A DNA stretch of 64,000 nt, taken from the NCBI GenBank assembly GCA_017640785.1, contig JAEPPZ010000007.1, forward strand, positions 175,464-239,463, read 5' to 3'. How positions within the stretch are numbered: position 1 is the first letter of the stretch; every line of letters begins with the position of its first letter. The stretch comes from Balneola sp. (GTDB lineage Bacteria; Bacteroidota; Rhodothermia; Balneolales; Balneolaceae). This document shows, one piece after another, positions 26,492 through 35,117 of the stretch. Made by a program: the position numbers and the translations under genes. The notes below the pieces were generated by a model. It was not told the DNA's origin. It saw only the letters and a program-made list of their open reading frames with translations, and searched no databases.

Positions 26492-27039
26492 CCTCTTTTT
26501 TTAGCGTAATCTATTAACTCAGTTTTAAGAAGATTTCTGCCTCGGTGAAGTCTGGATCTAATAGTACCAATAGGTACATCCAGCATATTGGCAATTTCTT
26601 CATAAGTATAACCTTCCACATCACAAAGTAAAACAACAGTTCTGAAGTCCTCAGGAAGTTGCTTCAATGCGATAGACATCTCATCATCCATTAACTCTCT
26701 GAACATTAGACTTTCAAGATCAGAAGTTTCTGTTCGTTCAGCTCTTACGGATTCGTAATACGAAGAAACTTCGTCGTAGTCTACCTCTTGAGGTTTTTTT
26801 GAAGTTTTTCGGTAATTATTGATGAAAGAGTTCTTGAGAATCCTAAAGAGCCAGGCTTTGGCATTAGTACCATTTTCATAGCTGCTAAAGAAACGATAAG
26901 CTTTGACGATTGTATCCTGAACCAGGTCTTCAGCATCAACGGGATCTGTAGTCAAACGAAGCGCAAAGTTATACATAACATCCAGATGTGGAATGATCTC
27001 CTTGTTAAACTCTTGTTGCTTTTTTTTGTTATCCCTCAT
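26476..27039 (-). CDS. RNA polymerase ECF-type sigma factor
   Basis: 187 residues with region 2 (VMYNFALRLTTDPVDAEDLVQDTIVKAYRF, cited in part: DAEDLVQDTIVKAYRF) and region 4 (LPEDFRTVVLLCDVEGYTYE, then IANMLDVPIGTIRSRLHRGR). It resembles SigR/SigW-like housekeeping ECF factors. No anti-sigma gene with a ZAS or membrane domain is adjacent, so control is not evident. Its last codons overlap the end of the convergent kinase gene. Confidence 0.92.
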   Translation of the reverse strand: MRDNKKKQQEFNKEIIPHLDVMYNFALRLTTDPVDAEDLVQDTIVKAYRFFSSYENGTNAKAWLFRILKNSFINNYRKTSKKPQEVDYDEVSSYYESVRAERTETSDLESLMFRELMDDEMSIALKQLPEDFRTVVLLCDVEGYTYEEIANMLDVPIGTIRSRLHRGRNLLKTELIDYAKKRGYRGD

Positions 27040-27194
27040 CGAATGTCCTAGTTTCCTGAAACCAATGTAGTCTTCTAAGTTATTATATACAAGAAACTTA
27101 CACTGTTTTTCTATTCTTTTAACACTGTTTCAATGTAGTAATTACATCCTAAAGAGGTAAATAGATAAACACTATTAACGAGTTAGTGAAACCC

Positions 27195-27920
27195 TTATAG
27201 GACAAAAAGAACCATTAAATCATAAAGAGCGTGTGTCCAGGCTGCAATTCCAAAACCCCTCCACACATATATACCGTTTAGCATTAACCCAAACACAAAT
27301 CTGTAAGCAAATGAAGACAGGGTGAATGGATCTCCCATAGACCCAACATAATGAACCATACTGAATAGAAAAGCAGATAAAATGACTGCAGCTGTAATCG
27401 CTGCCCAGTTCTTGTTATTAAATACCTTTTGAAAGACCCAAATAAGCACTGAAACCAAAATCACTCTGAAAAATAATTCTTCATAAAGACCAGCTCCCAA
27501 AGACAAGGCGAATTTTTGTAAACCAGTAAGAGTGGAGATCGGATCATTAGCTGAAATCGCAAAAACCATGGATACAAAGTAAGTAGCCACTAAAGTAACC
27601 AGTACTGCATAAATAGTAGACTCACCTATCATAGCCGGGAAATATTTAAATCTTAACTCGCGTAGTTGTTCCCGTTCTTTATAAAGGATATACATTCCAA
27701 ATAAGGCTACGATCAATAGAGTAATAGAAACAGCATTGACACCGAATAAAGAAAAAACAGATTTGAACCAGGAATCTACACTAATTCGAACTATTTGAGA
27801 GGAGTCGGGTTGCGAGATAAGAATCAGTAATTCGTAAGCGAGAAAAAGCGGTAGACTTATAAGAAAACTGTAAAGCAGATTTTTTGTATCTGAGAAATAT
27901 GTCTTAAAAGCATTTTCCAT
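27195..27920 (-). CDS. CPBP (Abi/CAAX) family intramembrane metalloprotease
   Basis: 241 residues with about seven membrane segments. The family motifs are present: GLYEELFFRVILVSVLI (EExxxR), FLFSMVHYVGSMGD (FxxxH), and a final helix segment with GIAAWTHALYD. CPBP proteins are glutamate-dependent intramembrane proteases related to Rce1; some give bacteriocin immunity. It is the last gene of a run of six tightly spaced minus-strand genes and overlaps the LysM gene by 1 base. Confidence 0.87.
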   Translation of the reverse strand: MENAFKTYFSDTKNLLYSFLISLPLFLAYELLILISQPDSSQIVRISVDSWFKSVFSLFGVNAVSITLLIVALFGMYILYKEREQLRELRFKYFPAMIGESTIYAVLVTLVATYFVSMVFAISANDPISTLTGLQKFALSLGAGLYEELFFRVILVSVLIWVFQKVFNNKNWAAITAAVILSAFLFSMVHYVGSMGDPFTLSSFAYRFVFGLMLNGIYVWRGFGIAAWTHALYDLMVLFVL

Positions 27921-28903
27921 TAACTGTCGGTATAGATTGAAACTGATTGTGGTTGATTAATGATCAAATCCAATATTCGAAAAGCCGAGTGAGAAAGTTT
28001 CAATCCTGCATTAGTTATTCGATCATTTATACGCACATAAATTCCTTTTCCATTTTCAGGATTTTCTACAAAAATAACCGAACCTATTGAAATATTTGAA
28101 TGAGCAGCCGTTAATTTTTCCGGATTATAGAGTTCACCATTAGTTGTGGCATTCCCCTTATCAGAATCTGAATATACCATAACGGGGACAGATCCAAGAT
28201 CTTGAAGGTCAGCTTTCTCCAAATAAGGATTGTCAAAAGTTTTTGATGGAGGAAGAAGAACTGTAATGTTCTTTGCAAGATTTAAGTTATTTACATCGAT
28301 CTGAGGGTTCAGTGCTTGTAGCTCTGTTTCCGTCATTTCAAACTTATTCAACACAGAATTAAGATTATCAGAACTTGAAAGAGTATAAAGTGCGAACTTG
28401 CCCTGCGGGGATGACTCGTTAGAAAACTCAGAAACTACCGGAGCAATACTGACTGACTTGACTGCTAATCTCTGGCCAATCCTTAAATTATTACTGGTTA
28501 AGTTATTCAGGTCTTTTAGTTCCTGAACTGTCATGTCATTTTCCTGAGCAATTTTATACAAGCTATCGCCACTTTTTACAAGGTAATATGTATTTGGCGT
28601 ACTGGATGAAGTGCTAATTAGGGTTGATGTGTCTTCCGTGGGTAATGAATCTGAAACTACTTGTGGGGTGGATTGAATATAGTAGATCAATTCCTGATCG
28701 ATTTCCAGATTGTTACTGGTGATGCCGTTCCACTCTTTCAACTCTGCTACTGTAACATCCAAAGCTTTTGATATACTGTAAAAAGTATCGCCCTTTTTAA
28801 CCTGATAAGTCTTCTGTTCCTGGGCGTTGATCGAATTAGAAAAAAAGACCACAAACAGGATAAGTAAAACTGCTTTAATGGTTTTAGTTAATATAGACTT
28901 CAT
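27920..28903 (-). CDS. LysM-repeat protein with RlpA-like double-psi beta-barrel domain
   Basis: 327 residues with a signal peptide ending NSINAQEQ. Two clear LysM domains (YQVKKGDTFYSISKALDVTV; YYLVKSGDSLYKIAQENDMT) and a weaker third (YTLSSSDNLNSVLNKF) bind peptidoglycan. The C-terminus (GNATTNGELYNPEKLTAAH, GIYVRINDR, LKLSHSAFRIL) resembles the RlpA double-psi barrel, although the usual first-strand GxASWYG is not seen; the region before it is PVMVYSDSDKG. A lytic or wall-binding role in the periplasm is inferred. It overlaps both neighbours by 4 and 1 bases. Confidence 0.82.
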   Translation of the reverse strand: MKSILTKTIKAVLLILFVVFFSNSINAQEQKTYQVKKGDTFYSISKALDVTVAELKEWNGITSNNLEIDQELIYYIQSTPQVVSDSLPTEDTSTLISTSSSTPNTYYLVKSGDSLYKIAQENDMTVQELKDLNNLTSNNLRIGQRLAVKSVSIAPVVSEFSNESSPQGKFALYTLSSSDNLNSVLNKFEMTETELQALNPQIDVNNLNLAKNITVLLPPSKTFDNPYLEKADLQDLGSVPVMVYSDSDKGNATTNGELYNPEKLTAAHSNISIGSVIFVENPENGKGIYVRINDRITNAGLKLSHSAFRILDLIINQPQSVSIYTDS

Positions 28904-29232
28904 AAACTGTCCTCAATTTCCATCTCTAAATTAATTAGTGCTCCCTGCAATTCAGATCGTGAATGTTGATCCTTTAGCTTGGTTGTAACGGTAATACCGT
29001 CTTTATAGCATTTCAATGCCAAATTGTTCTCTCCTAATTCTTCATATAATTTTCCCAAATGATAATACACTCCCGCATAATCAGGGTCATTACTACGAAT
29101 ATTTTTAAAAAGTGATAACGCTTTTTCGTGTTGATCAATTTTTAATAATTCCAAGGCTAAAGCAAACTTTAAAAATGAATCATTTGGATTCTCCTTTAAT
29201 TTACTAGCAAGCTTTGAAATTTTTGATTCCAA
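28900..29232 (-). CDS. Small TPR protein
   Basis: 110 residues, no signal peptide, with about two to three tetratricopeptide units (DSFLKFALALELLKIDQHEK, YAGVYYHLGKLYEELGENNL). A protein-protein interaction role is likely; partner unknown. It lies between aroC (3 bases) and the LysM gene (4-base overlap) in the operon. Confidence 0.78.
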   Translation of the reverse strand: MESKISKLASKLKENPNDSFLKFALALELLKIDQHEKALSLFKNIRSNDPDYAGVYYHLGKLYEELGENNLALKCYKDGITVTTKLKDQHSRSELQGALINLEMEIEDSL

Positions 29233-29235
29233 AAT

Positions 29236-30414
29236 TTATAAGGATTTAAATCTTTCTTCAATTTCAGCAATAGAATCTCCGCCGAACTTTTCAAGGAAAG
29301 CATTGGCAATAACAGGGGCAATAACACTTTCAGCTACTACAACCGCTCTTGGCAATGCGCAAACATCAGATCGTTCATATCTGGTTTCTGTTTCCTTGAG
29401 AGTATGCATATCCACCGTTCCTAAAGGATTTAACATGGTAGGAATAGGTTTCATTGCCCCGCGAATAATAATTGGCATGCCATTGCTCATCCCTCCTTCA
29501 ATACCTCCGGAGTGATTAGTTCTTCGATTAAAATTTGAGCCATCATGAGTAATCTCGTCATGAACATTTTGCCCATCTCTTTTAGCTGCTTCGAATCCAA
29601 GACCGATTTCAACACCTTTCATGGCTTGAGTGCCCATTATTGCCTGTGCAATTTTACCGTCCAGCTTTTGATCCCAATGTGTGAAACTTCCCAGACCTAC
29701 AGGAACTCCGGTAATTATGATCTCATAAATTCCACCAAGAGAGGAGCCTGCTTTTCTCTGAATTTTGATTTCTTCTCGCATTTGTTCAGAAAGCTCTTTA
29801 TCAAGGCAGCGTACATCTGATTCGTCGGCAGTTTTGTAAACGTTTTCAGCACCTTTTTCATAAAGTGGGTCAACGGTTTTTCGGACAGAGTCCCAGTCTT
29901 TATAACCTATTTTCCCGATTTGGATTACATGTCCGCCGATTTCTATTCCGAAATGTTTCAAAAACTGTCTGGCAATTCCACAGCAGGCAACACGCATTGC
30001 GGTTTCACGAGCACTTGACCGCTCTATAACAGGTCGGATATCGTCAAAACGGTATTTTTGAGCACCAACAAGATCAGCATGACCTGGACGGGGTAGTGTG
30101 ATCTTTTCGATGCCATCAGCTTCAGTTTCTTTATTCATTACTGTTGGCCAGCCGGCTTCATCTTTTTGAAAAGCTCGGTTTTCCATGATCATGGAAACAG
30201 GACCGCCCATTGTTTTACCAAAACGAACACCGGAATTAAAAATAGCACGATCTTTTTCGAAAGCCATTCTTCCACCTCTACCATAACCTTTTTGGCGGCG
30301 GGCTAAATGTTGTGCTAAGTCGTCTTCTGTGAGTGGAAGACCGGCAGGTACTCCTTCAACAATACCCGTAAGTGCGGGTCCATGAGATTCGCCTGCTGTT
30401 AAATATCTGATCAT
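29236..30414 (-). CDS. aroC: Chorismate synthase
   Basis: 392 residues. Signatures: TAGESHGPALTGIVEGVPAG (signature 1), GRGGRMAFEKDRAIFNSGVR-type region, SSARETAMRVACCGIA, and RRTNHSGGIEGGMSNGMPI, then DVCALPRAVVVAESVIA. It makes chorismate from EPSP with reduced FMN, the last shikimate step. A second shikimate gene, aroQ, lies at 47281. Its start overlaps the stop of the K+ channel gene. Confidence 0.96.
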   Translation of the reverse strand: MIRYLTAGESHGPALTGIVEGVPAGLPLTEDDLAQHLARRQKGYGRGGRMAFEKDRAIFNSGVRFGKTMGGPVSMIMENRAFQKDEAGWPTVMNKETEADGIEKITLPRPGHADLVGAQKYRFDDIRPVIERSSARETAMRVACCGIARQFLKHFGIEIGGHVIQIGKIGYKDWDSVRKTVDPLYEKGAENVYKTADESDVRCLDKELSEQMREEIKIQRKAGSSLGGIYEIIITGVPVGLGSFTHWDQKLDGKIAQAIMGTQAMKGVEIGLGFEAAKRDGQNVHDEITHDGSNFNRRTNHSGGIEGGMSNGMPIIIRGAMKPIPTMLNPLGTVDMHTLKETETRYERSDVCALPRAVVVAESVIAPVIANAFLEKFGGDSIAEIEERFKSL

Positions 30415-31478
30415 AAATGTAAAGTTTCGGAATTACGTGTTCGTTCTGCTAGAGGTCTGGAGTCGTTACAAACTTCTCTTCTGAATTTGTCAATTTGATT
30501 TAAGTCTCCGATCAAAATTAAGGAATCTCCCACATTAATTGGAGAAGAACTATCAGGGTTAAATTGTATGCTTTCCCCTTTTGGTATAATAGCAATTATT
30601 AAAACACCATATTGTGTTCTGAGGTTTACTTCAGCGAGTGATTTTCCATCCAAAACAGAGCCTTCTGAAATTAAAGCCTCGTCAAAAGTGTGATCCTGCA
30701 TTGTGTATTTAGTAATGGAGTCAACAAATTGATCCACATGTGGTCGGAGAATTACATTCGCCATTCTGTCGGCGCCAATTTCATAAGGAGAAATTACTTT
30801 ATCAGCTCCAGCTCTTAACACCCGATTTTTGTTAGTGGTTTCATTTGTTCTGACTAAAATAAACAATTTGGGATTCAGGTCTCTTGCAAGAAGCGTGGTA
30901 AACACGTTATCCTGATCATTGGAAAGAGTGCATATCAAGGACTTGGCTTGTTCTATTCCTGCTTCCAGCAATGTGTCTTCGCTTTCAGCATCTCCTTCTA
31001 CAAAAGGTATTTTGGCTTCTTTTAGTTGTTCAATACCGGACTTTCTGTTCTCAACAATAACTAAGGGCAATCCGGCGTCCTTGAGAACAGCTGCAATTCT
31101 ATGCCCGATTCTCCCGTAACCGCAAATAATGTAGTGGTTTTCCATCTTCTCAAGTCGTTTTTTCATAGCGCGTTTATAAAAAAGTTCACCTTCGAACAGT
31201 AATTGAGTTGTTTGTGATGCGATATATGATATAACACCTATACCGGTTACAAAGATCAACATTGTGAATACCCGTCCTTGATTCGAAAGAGTATGAAGTT
31301 CAGTAAATCCGATTGTAGAAATTGTAATAAAGGTCATATAGAGGCCTTCAAACCATGTCATGTTTTCAATCATATGATACCCTGCAGATCCTATAGAAAA
31401 TATAACCACCATAATGAATGAAGCTGTGATTATATTTTTTAATCCGGGATTTTCAACAAGGGTCTTAAAAACATTCAT
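30411..31478 (-). CDS. Two-TM potassium channel with RCK (TrkA-N/TrkA-C) domains
   Basis: 355 residues. Two membrane helices flank a pore loop with filter TISTIGFTEL, a TIGF variant of TVGYG. The TrkA-N Rossmann domain starts at HYIICGYGRIGHRIAAVL (GxGxxG) and the TrkA-C domain covers about 255-340 (DGKSLAEVNLRTQYGVLIIA). It is an inner-membrane ligand-gated K+ channel. It overlaps aroC by 4 bases and follows the porQ-like gene by 2 bases. Confidence 0.9.
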   Translation of the reverse strand: MNVFKTLVENPGLKNIITASFIMVVIFSIGSAGYHMIENMTWFEGLYMTFITISTIGFTELHTLSNQGRVFTMLIFVTGIGVISYIASQTTQLLFEGELFYKRAMKKRLEKMENHYIICGYGRIGHRIAAVLKDAGLPLVIVENRKSGIEQLKEAKIPFVEGDAESEDTLLEAGIEQAKSLICTLSNDQDNVFTTLLARDLNPKLFILVRTNETTNKNRVLRAGADKVISPYEIGADRMANVILRPHVDQFVDSITKYTMQDHTFDEALISEGSVLDGKSLAEVNLRTQYGVLIIAIIPKGESIQFNPDSSSPINVGDSLILIGDLNQIDKFRREVCNDSRPLAERTRNSETLHL

Positions 31479-31480
31479 TT

Positions 31481-32464
31481 CTATAATGTGGTTTTAATGC
31501 TCAACTGAACCACTCCTCCTGTTTCGCTGTAAGAATTCCGGCTGATGTCAATGATCAGATCTTTAACAGTAAACCCTACACCAATGCCAACTCCTGCAAA
31601 GTCAAAATTCTCCTTTGTCTTATTTAGCTCATGTAAATATCGGTTGTAGCCCAACCTCACGTGGAAGTTTTCTCCGAAATCAAACTTACCTCCGAAGATC
31701 ACATGTCGGAAAGCATTATCGAAAAAACCGGGCGATTTTGCCTCACCAACAATACGCATATCCCAGTCATTAAGTCGGCGTAAAGTAAAGCTAAGTTCGG
31801 CCGGAAAATTTTCAGGCTTTTTTGAAACTCCAACAGAGACATCAAGTGGAAGGGGTTCTCTTACGCCGGCATAAGTAGAAAGCTGTGTTCCCAAATTTCT
31901 TACAGACGCTCCAAAACTAAAATGTTCTTCTGTATTTTTATAATAGATACCACCCGACACCGCAAGAGCACTGGATTTATACTGTTCATAAGAAGAATGG
32001 ATCAAATCCAGAGCAACACCGCCGCTCCAGTTTGTCGCGATCTTTGTTGCATAAGCTCCGGACAAAGCAATATCGATAGCGTTAAAATCTCCGAGTTCAT
32101 TTCCATCTTTATCCAGTGTTTTAAAATCTCCATATCCGAGAAACCTGATACCCAACCCAATTTGATTATTCTCATTTATTTGAAAAGTTCCATTGGTAAA
32201 ACCCATCTTGGAATCAGCAAGTAAATTCACAAAAGTAGCGGAAACCTGCCCGTTAACCGAGCCATACAAATAAGCCGGGTTAATGTGAAAAGAAGAGTAA
32301 TCTCCCTCAAAAAGCCCGGTGTGATTTCCACCCAAGGCAGACGCATTGGCATTAGGAGTTACATCCAGAAACCTGAAAATGGTGGAAACATCCGATTGTG
32401 CAGATAAAGAAATTCCCCATAAGCAGAAAAGGCTAAGAAATAATAAAGATTTCGATTCTTTCAA
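31481..32464 (-). CDS. porQ: PorQ-like (PorV/PorQ family) outer-membrane protein
   Basis: 327 residues with a signal peptide ending GISLSAQS. FRFLDVTPNANASALGGNH matches the conserved start of PorQ/PorV/UPF0164 barrel proteins, and FHINPAYL fits the following NPA motif. In T9SS bacteria PorQ helps attach secreted cargo to the surface. A T9SS-tagged CotH protein at 51009 supports a working system, but no other por genes are in view. First gene of the six-gene minus-strand run and divergent from mlaE. Confidence 0.76.
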   Translation of the reverse strand: MKESKSLLFLSLFCLWGISLSAQSDVSTIFRFLDVTPNANASALGGNHTGLFEGDYSSFHINPAYLYGSVNGQVSATFVNLLADSKMGFTNGTFQINENNQIGLGIRFLGYGDFKTLDKDGNELGDFNAIDIALSGAYATKIATNWSGGVALDLIHSSYEQYKSSALAVSGGIYYKNTEEHFSFGASVRNLGTQLSTYAGVREPLPLDVSVGVSKKPENFPAELSFTLRRLNDWDMRIVGEAKSPGFFDNAFRHVIFGGKFDFGENFHVRLGYNRYLHELNKTKENFDFAGVGIGVGFTVKDLIIDISRNSYSETGGVVQLSIKTTL

Positions 32465-32563
32465 TTTGAAAATGACAATTAGGTAAAATGTTTTGTAATA
32501 TAATCAATTGAATAAGCAAAGCCCGAAAATGGTTATCACAAACATGAATTTTCTAGATTATTG

Positions 32564-33301
32564 ATGGAAGCATTAAAACAGTTAGGTCAATATACTTTAC
32601 TGCTGTACCAAGCTTTACGATCAGTAACCGAGTTTAGTACCTACAGAGAAAATCTTTTCAATGAATTTGTTAAGATCGGTTATCAGTCTATACCTATTAT
32701 TATTTTAGTTGGTACTTTTACAGGAGCGGTTCTTACTCTTCAGACAGCATACCAACTGGATACAGATTTATATCCGGCCTATATAGTTGGATCTATTGTA
32801 GCTCAATCTGTAATTATAGAATTAGCAGCAGTGATAAGTGGATTGGTTCTGGCGGGTAAAGTGGGAGCGAGAATTTCCACCGAGTTGGGCACAATGCGAG
32901 TAAGTGAGCAAATTGATGCATTAGAATCCATGGGATTCAATTCGGTCGCTTTCTTGGTTTTACCTAGAATTTTTGCCGGAGTTTTGATGTTCCCTATTTT
33001 ATATATAATTGCTTCAACACTGGGTATTATAGGTGGAGTTGTGGCAGGAGCTGCTGATGGGATTTTGCCCGCAGCAGAATTTATGAAAGGTGGAAGACTG
33101 TTCTTTTTTCCTGAAGATGTGGTATTCGGAATTTTGAAATCATTCGTTTTTGGGTTTGTAATTACTTCTATCTCCTGTTTTAAAGGATATTTTGCTTATG
33201 GAGGCGCTGAGGGAGTAGGGAATGCTACAACTCAGGCAACGGTTTTAAGTTGTATCTATATTCTTTTAGCAGACTTTGTATTAGCAGCCATACTTTTGTA
33301 A
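32564..33301 (+). CDS. mlaE: MlaE-type ABC transporter permease
   Basis: 245 residues from ATG 32564. Family motifs: GYQSIPIIILVGTFTGAVLT, VGARISTELGTMRVSEQIDA (conserved cytoplasmic EQ loop) and about five membrane segments. Together with the next two genes it forms the Mla/MCE inner-membrane complex that moves phospholipids between the membranes. Spacing of 2 bases to mlaF shows an operon. Confidence 0.93.
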   Translation: MEALKQLGQYTLLLYQALRSVTEFSTYRENLFNEFVKIGYQSIPIIILVGTFTGAVLTLQTAYQLDTDLYPAYIVGSIVAQSVIIELAAVISGLVLAGKVGARISTELGTMRVSEQIDALESMGFNSVAFLVLPRIFAGVLMFPILYIIASTLGIIGGVVAGAADGILPAAEFMKGGRLFFFPEDVVFGILKSFVFGFVITSISCFKGYFAYGGAEGVGNATTQATVLSCIYILLADFVLAAILL

Positions 33302-33303
33302 TC

Positions 33304-34044
33304 ATGATAGAAATAAATAATCTCACGAAAAGTTTTGGTAAAAATCTGATCTGGAAAGATGTCTCTTTTCAAATAGAAGACGGAGAAACATTAGCCGTAA
33401 TTGGTAAGTCAGGGTGCGGGAAGTCGGTTCTTTTAAAGCACCTGAATGCGCTTATGTATCCCGATTCCGGTGATGTGATAATAGATGGGCAGTGTGTGTT
33501 CGATCTTAATTATTCCGAACTCAGATTAATGAGGCAACGGTTTGGAATTTTATTTCAAGGGGGAGCGTTATTCGATTCAATTAACACCTTTGAAAATATT
33601 GCATTTCCGTTAAGGTATTTCACAAAAAAAACAGAAGGCGAGATAAAGAAAGAAGTAGAGGAAGCATTGGATATGGTAAATCTGAAGGAAGCGGGTAATA
33701 AAGCGACTTCAGAATTATCCGGAGGAATGCGTAAAAGGGTGGGTTTAGCAAGGGCAATTATCTTAAAACCTGATTACCTGCTTTACGATGAACCCACATC
33801 AGGACTGGATCCTCAAACTTCAGATGAAATTAATGAATTAATTGTAAGTATGGCTGATAGCTTCGATCTTACGTCGATCGTAATTACACACGATATGCAT
33901 AGCGTGTTGTCAATTGCGGAGAAAGTAGCTTTTTTGGATTCGCAAAAGTTAAGCTGGTTTGGAACTATCGACGAAATGAAAAAGAGTGAACATCCGCCGC
34001 TTGTAGAATTTACAACAGCAAGTGAGTATAAAATAAAGGCATAG
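33304..34044 (+). CDS. mlaF: MlaF-type ABC transporter ATP-binding protein
   Basis: 246 residues from ATG 33304 (MIEINNLTKSFG); earlier in-frame starts lie inside mlaE. Walker A GKSGCGKSVLLK, Q loop FGILFQGGALFDS (family-typical), signature LSGGMRKRVGLARAI, Walker B YLLYDEPTSGLDP and switch histidine in VITHDMHS. It powers lipid transport with MlaE and the MCE protein. Confidence 0.94.
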   Translation: MIEINNLTKSFGKNLIWKDVSFQIEDGETLAVIGKSGCGKSVLLKHLNALMYPDSGDVIIDGQCVFDLNYSELRLMRQRFGILFQGGALFDSINTFENIAFPLRYFTKKTEGEIKKEVEEALDMVNLKEAGNKATSELSGGMRKRVGLARAIILKPDYLLYDEPTSGLDPQTSDEINELIVSMADSFDLTSIVITHDMHSVLSIAEKVAFLDSQKLSWFGTIDEMKKSEHPPLVEFTTASEYKIKA

Positions 34045-34047
34045 AAA

Positions 34048-34995
34048 TTGGAAAAATCGAAATTCAATCTAAGTAACGAGATGAAAATCGGTCTCGTGGT
34101 AATAGCAGCGATAATTATAGCTTTTATCGGTTTCAGAATCATGAGAGATCAGCCGGTGTTTCGGCAATCAAAGTTCTTATACACTTCATTTGACCGCGTA
34201 GACGGATTGCTTCCGGGAAATACGGTGCAAATTAAAGGATATAAGATCGGGTCAGTAAAAGAGATGAGTTTTTCTCCTGCAACAGACAGTACAAAAATAA
34301 CTTTAGGAATTACTGCTGATTTTATGATTCCAAAAGGTTCCAAAGCAGTGTTAAAAAAGCCGGGGCCCCTAGGAGCAGTTACCATCGAAATTGTAAAAAC
34401 CAATAATTCTGAAATGATACCATGGGGATCGTACATTCATGGAGAAATAGACGGTGGGATATTCGAAACATTCTCAACTAAAGGCGAAATAGTTGTAGAT
34501 GAACTTACGGTTTCGCTTACAAAGTTAAACGGTTTGATGGGAAAAATAGACTCTTCTCTTTACTCAGATGGTCAGGATCCTATCAAAAATACATTAAATA
34601 GCTTCGAAAAAACTGGTAAAGATGTTCAGCAACTGATTGAAAAACGAAAGAATGATATTGATTCTATGATCGTCAGTATGAGTAATGTAGCTCAAAATAT
34701 CGATGAGCTCTCAGAAGGAAATAAAGCTGAAGTTGATTCTATGCTCACAAGTTTAAAGAATGCCAGCATGGAATTAGAAACGTTGAGCAAAGGACTAAAC
34801 AAAACTACTTTGTCACTAAATGATATTCTTGGAAAGATAAATGAAGGAACAGGAACATTTGGGAAGATGGTCAACGATGAGTCGTTGTACACCAATTTAG
34901 ACAGCCTTTCTTTCAATTTGAACGAGTTAGTAAAGAACATTCAGAAGGATCCTAAAAAATATCTCAAGCATATGAGGCTTGTAGAGGTCTTTTAA
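34048..34995 (+). CDS. mlaD: MlaD/MCE family lipid-binding protein
   Basis: 315 residues from TTG 34048, 3 bases after mlaF; an ATG at 34081 is a possible alternative. One N-terminal membrane helix (MKIGLVVIAAIIIAFIGFRI) anchors the MCE domain (about 45-125; FDRVDGLLPGNTVQIKGYKI, VLKKPGPLGAVTIEI). A long helical/coiled C-terminal region follows and probably forms the periplasmic needle or stalk. It gathers phospholipids for the transporter. No MlaB or MlaC gene follows. Confidence 0.9.
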   Translation: MEKSKFNLSNEMKIGLVVIAAIIIAFIGFRIMRDQPVFRQSKFLYTSFDRVDGLLPGNTVQIKGYKIGSVKEMSFSPATDSTKITLGITADFMIPKGSKAVLKKPGPLGAVTIEIVKTNNSEMIPWGSYIHGEIDGGIFETFSTKGEIVVDELTVSLTKLNGLMGKIDSSLYSDGQDPIKNTLNSFEKTGKDVQQLIEKRKNDIDSMIVSMSNVAQNIDELSEGNKAEVDSMLTSLKNASMELETLSKGLNKTTLSLNDILGKINEGTGTFGKMVNDESLYTNLDSLSFNLNELVKNIQKDPKKYLKHMRLVEVF

Positions 34996-35117
34996 TGAAG
35001 AAAGCTCTTCTTAGACTTTCAATTTCCTGCTTATTCCGTTATATTTGCAAGCTGTTTTTGATGCTTTGCATCAAGAGATAATCAAAAATTTAAGAACTGT
35101 TTTAGAGGACACCTGCT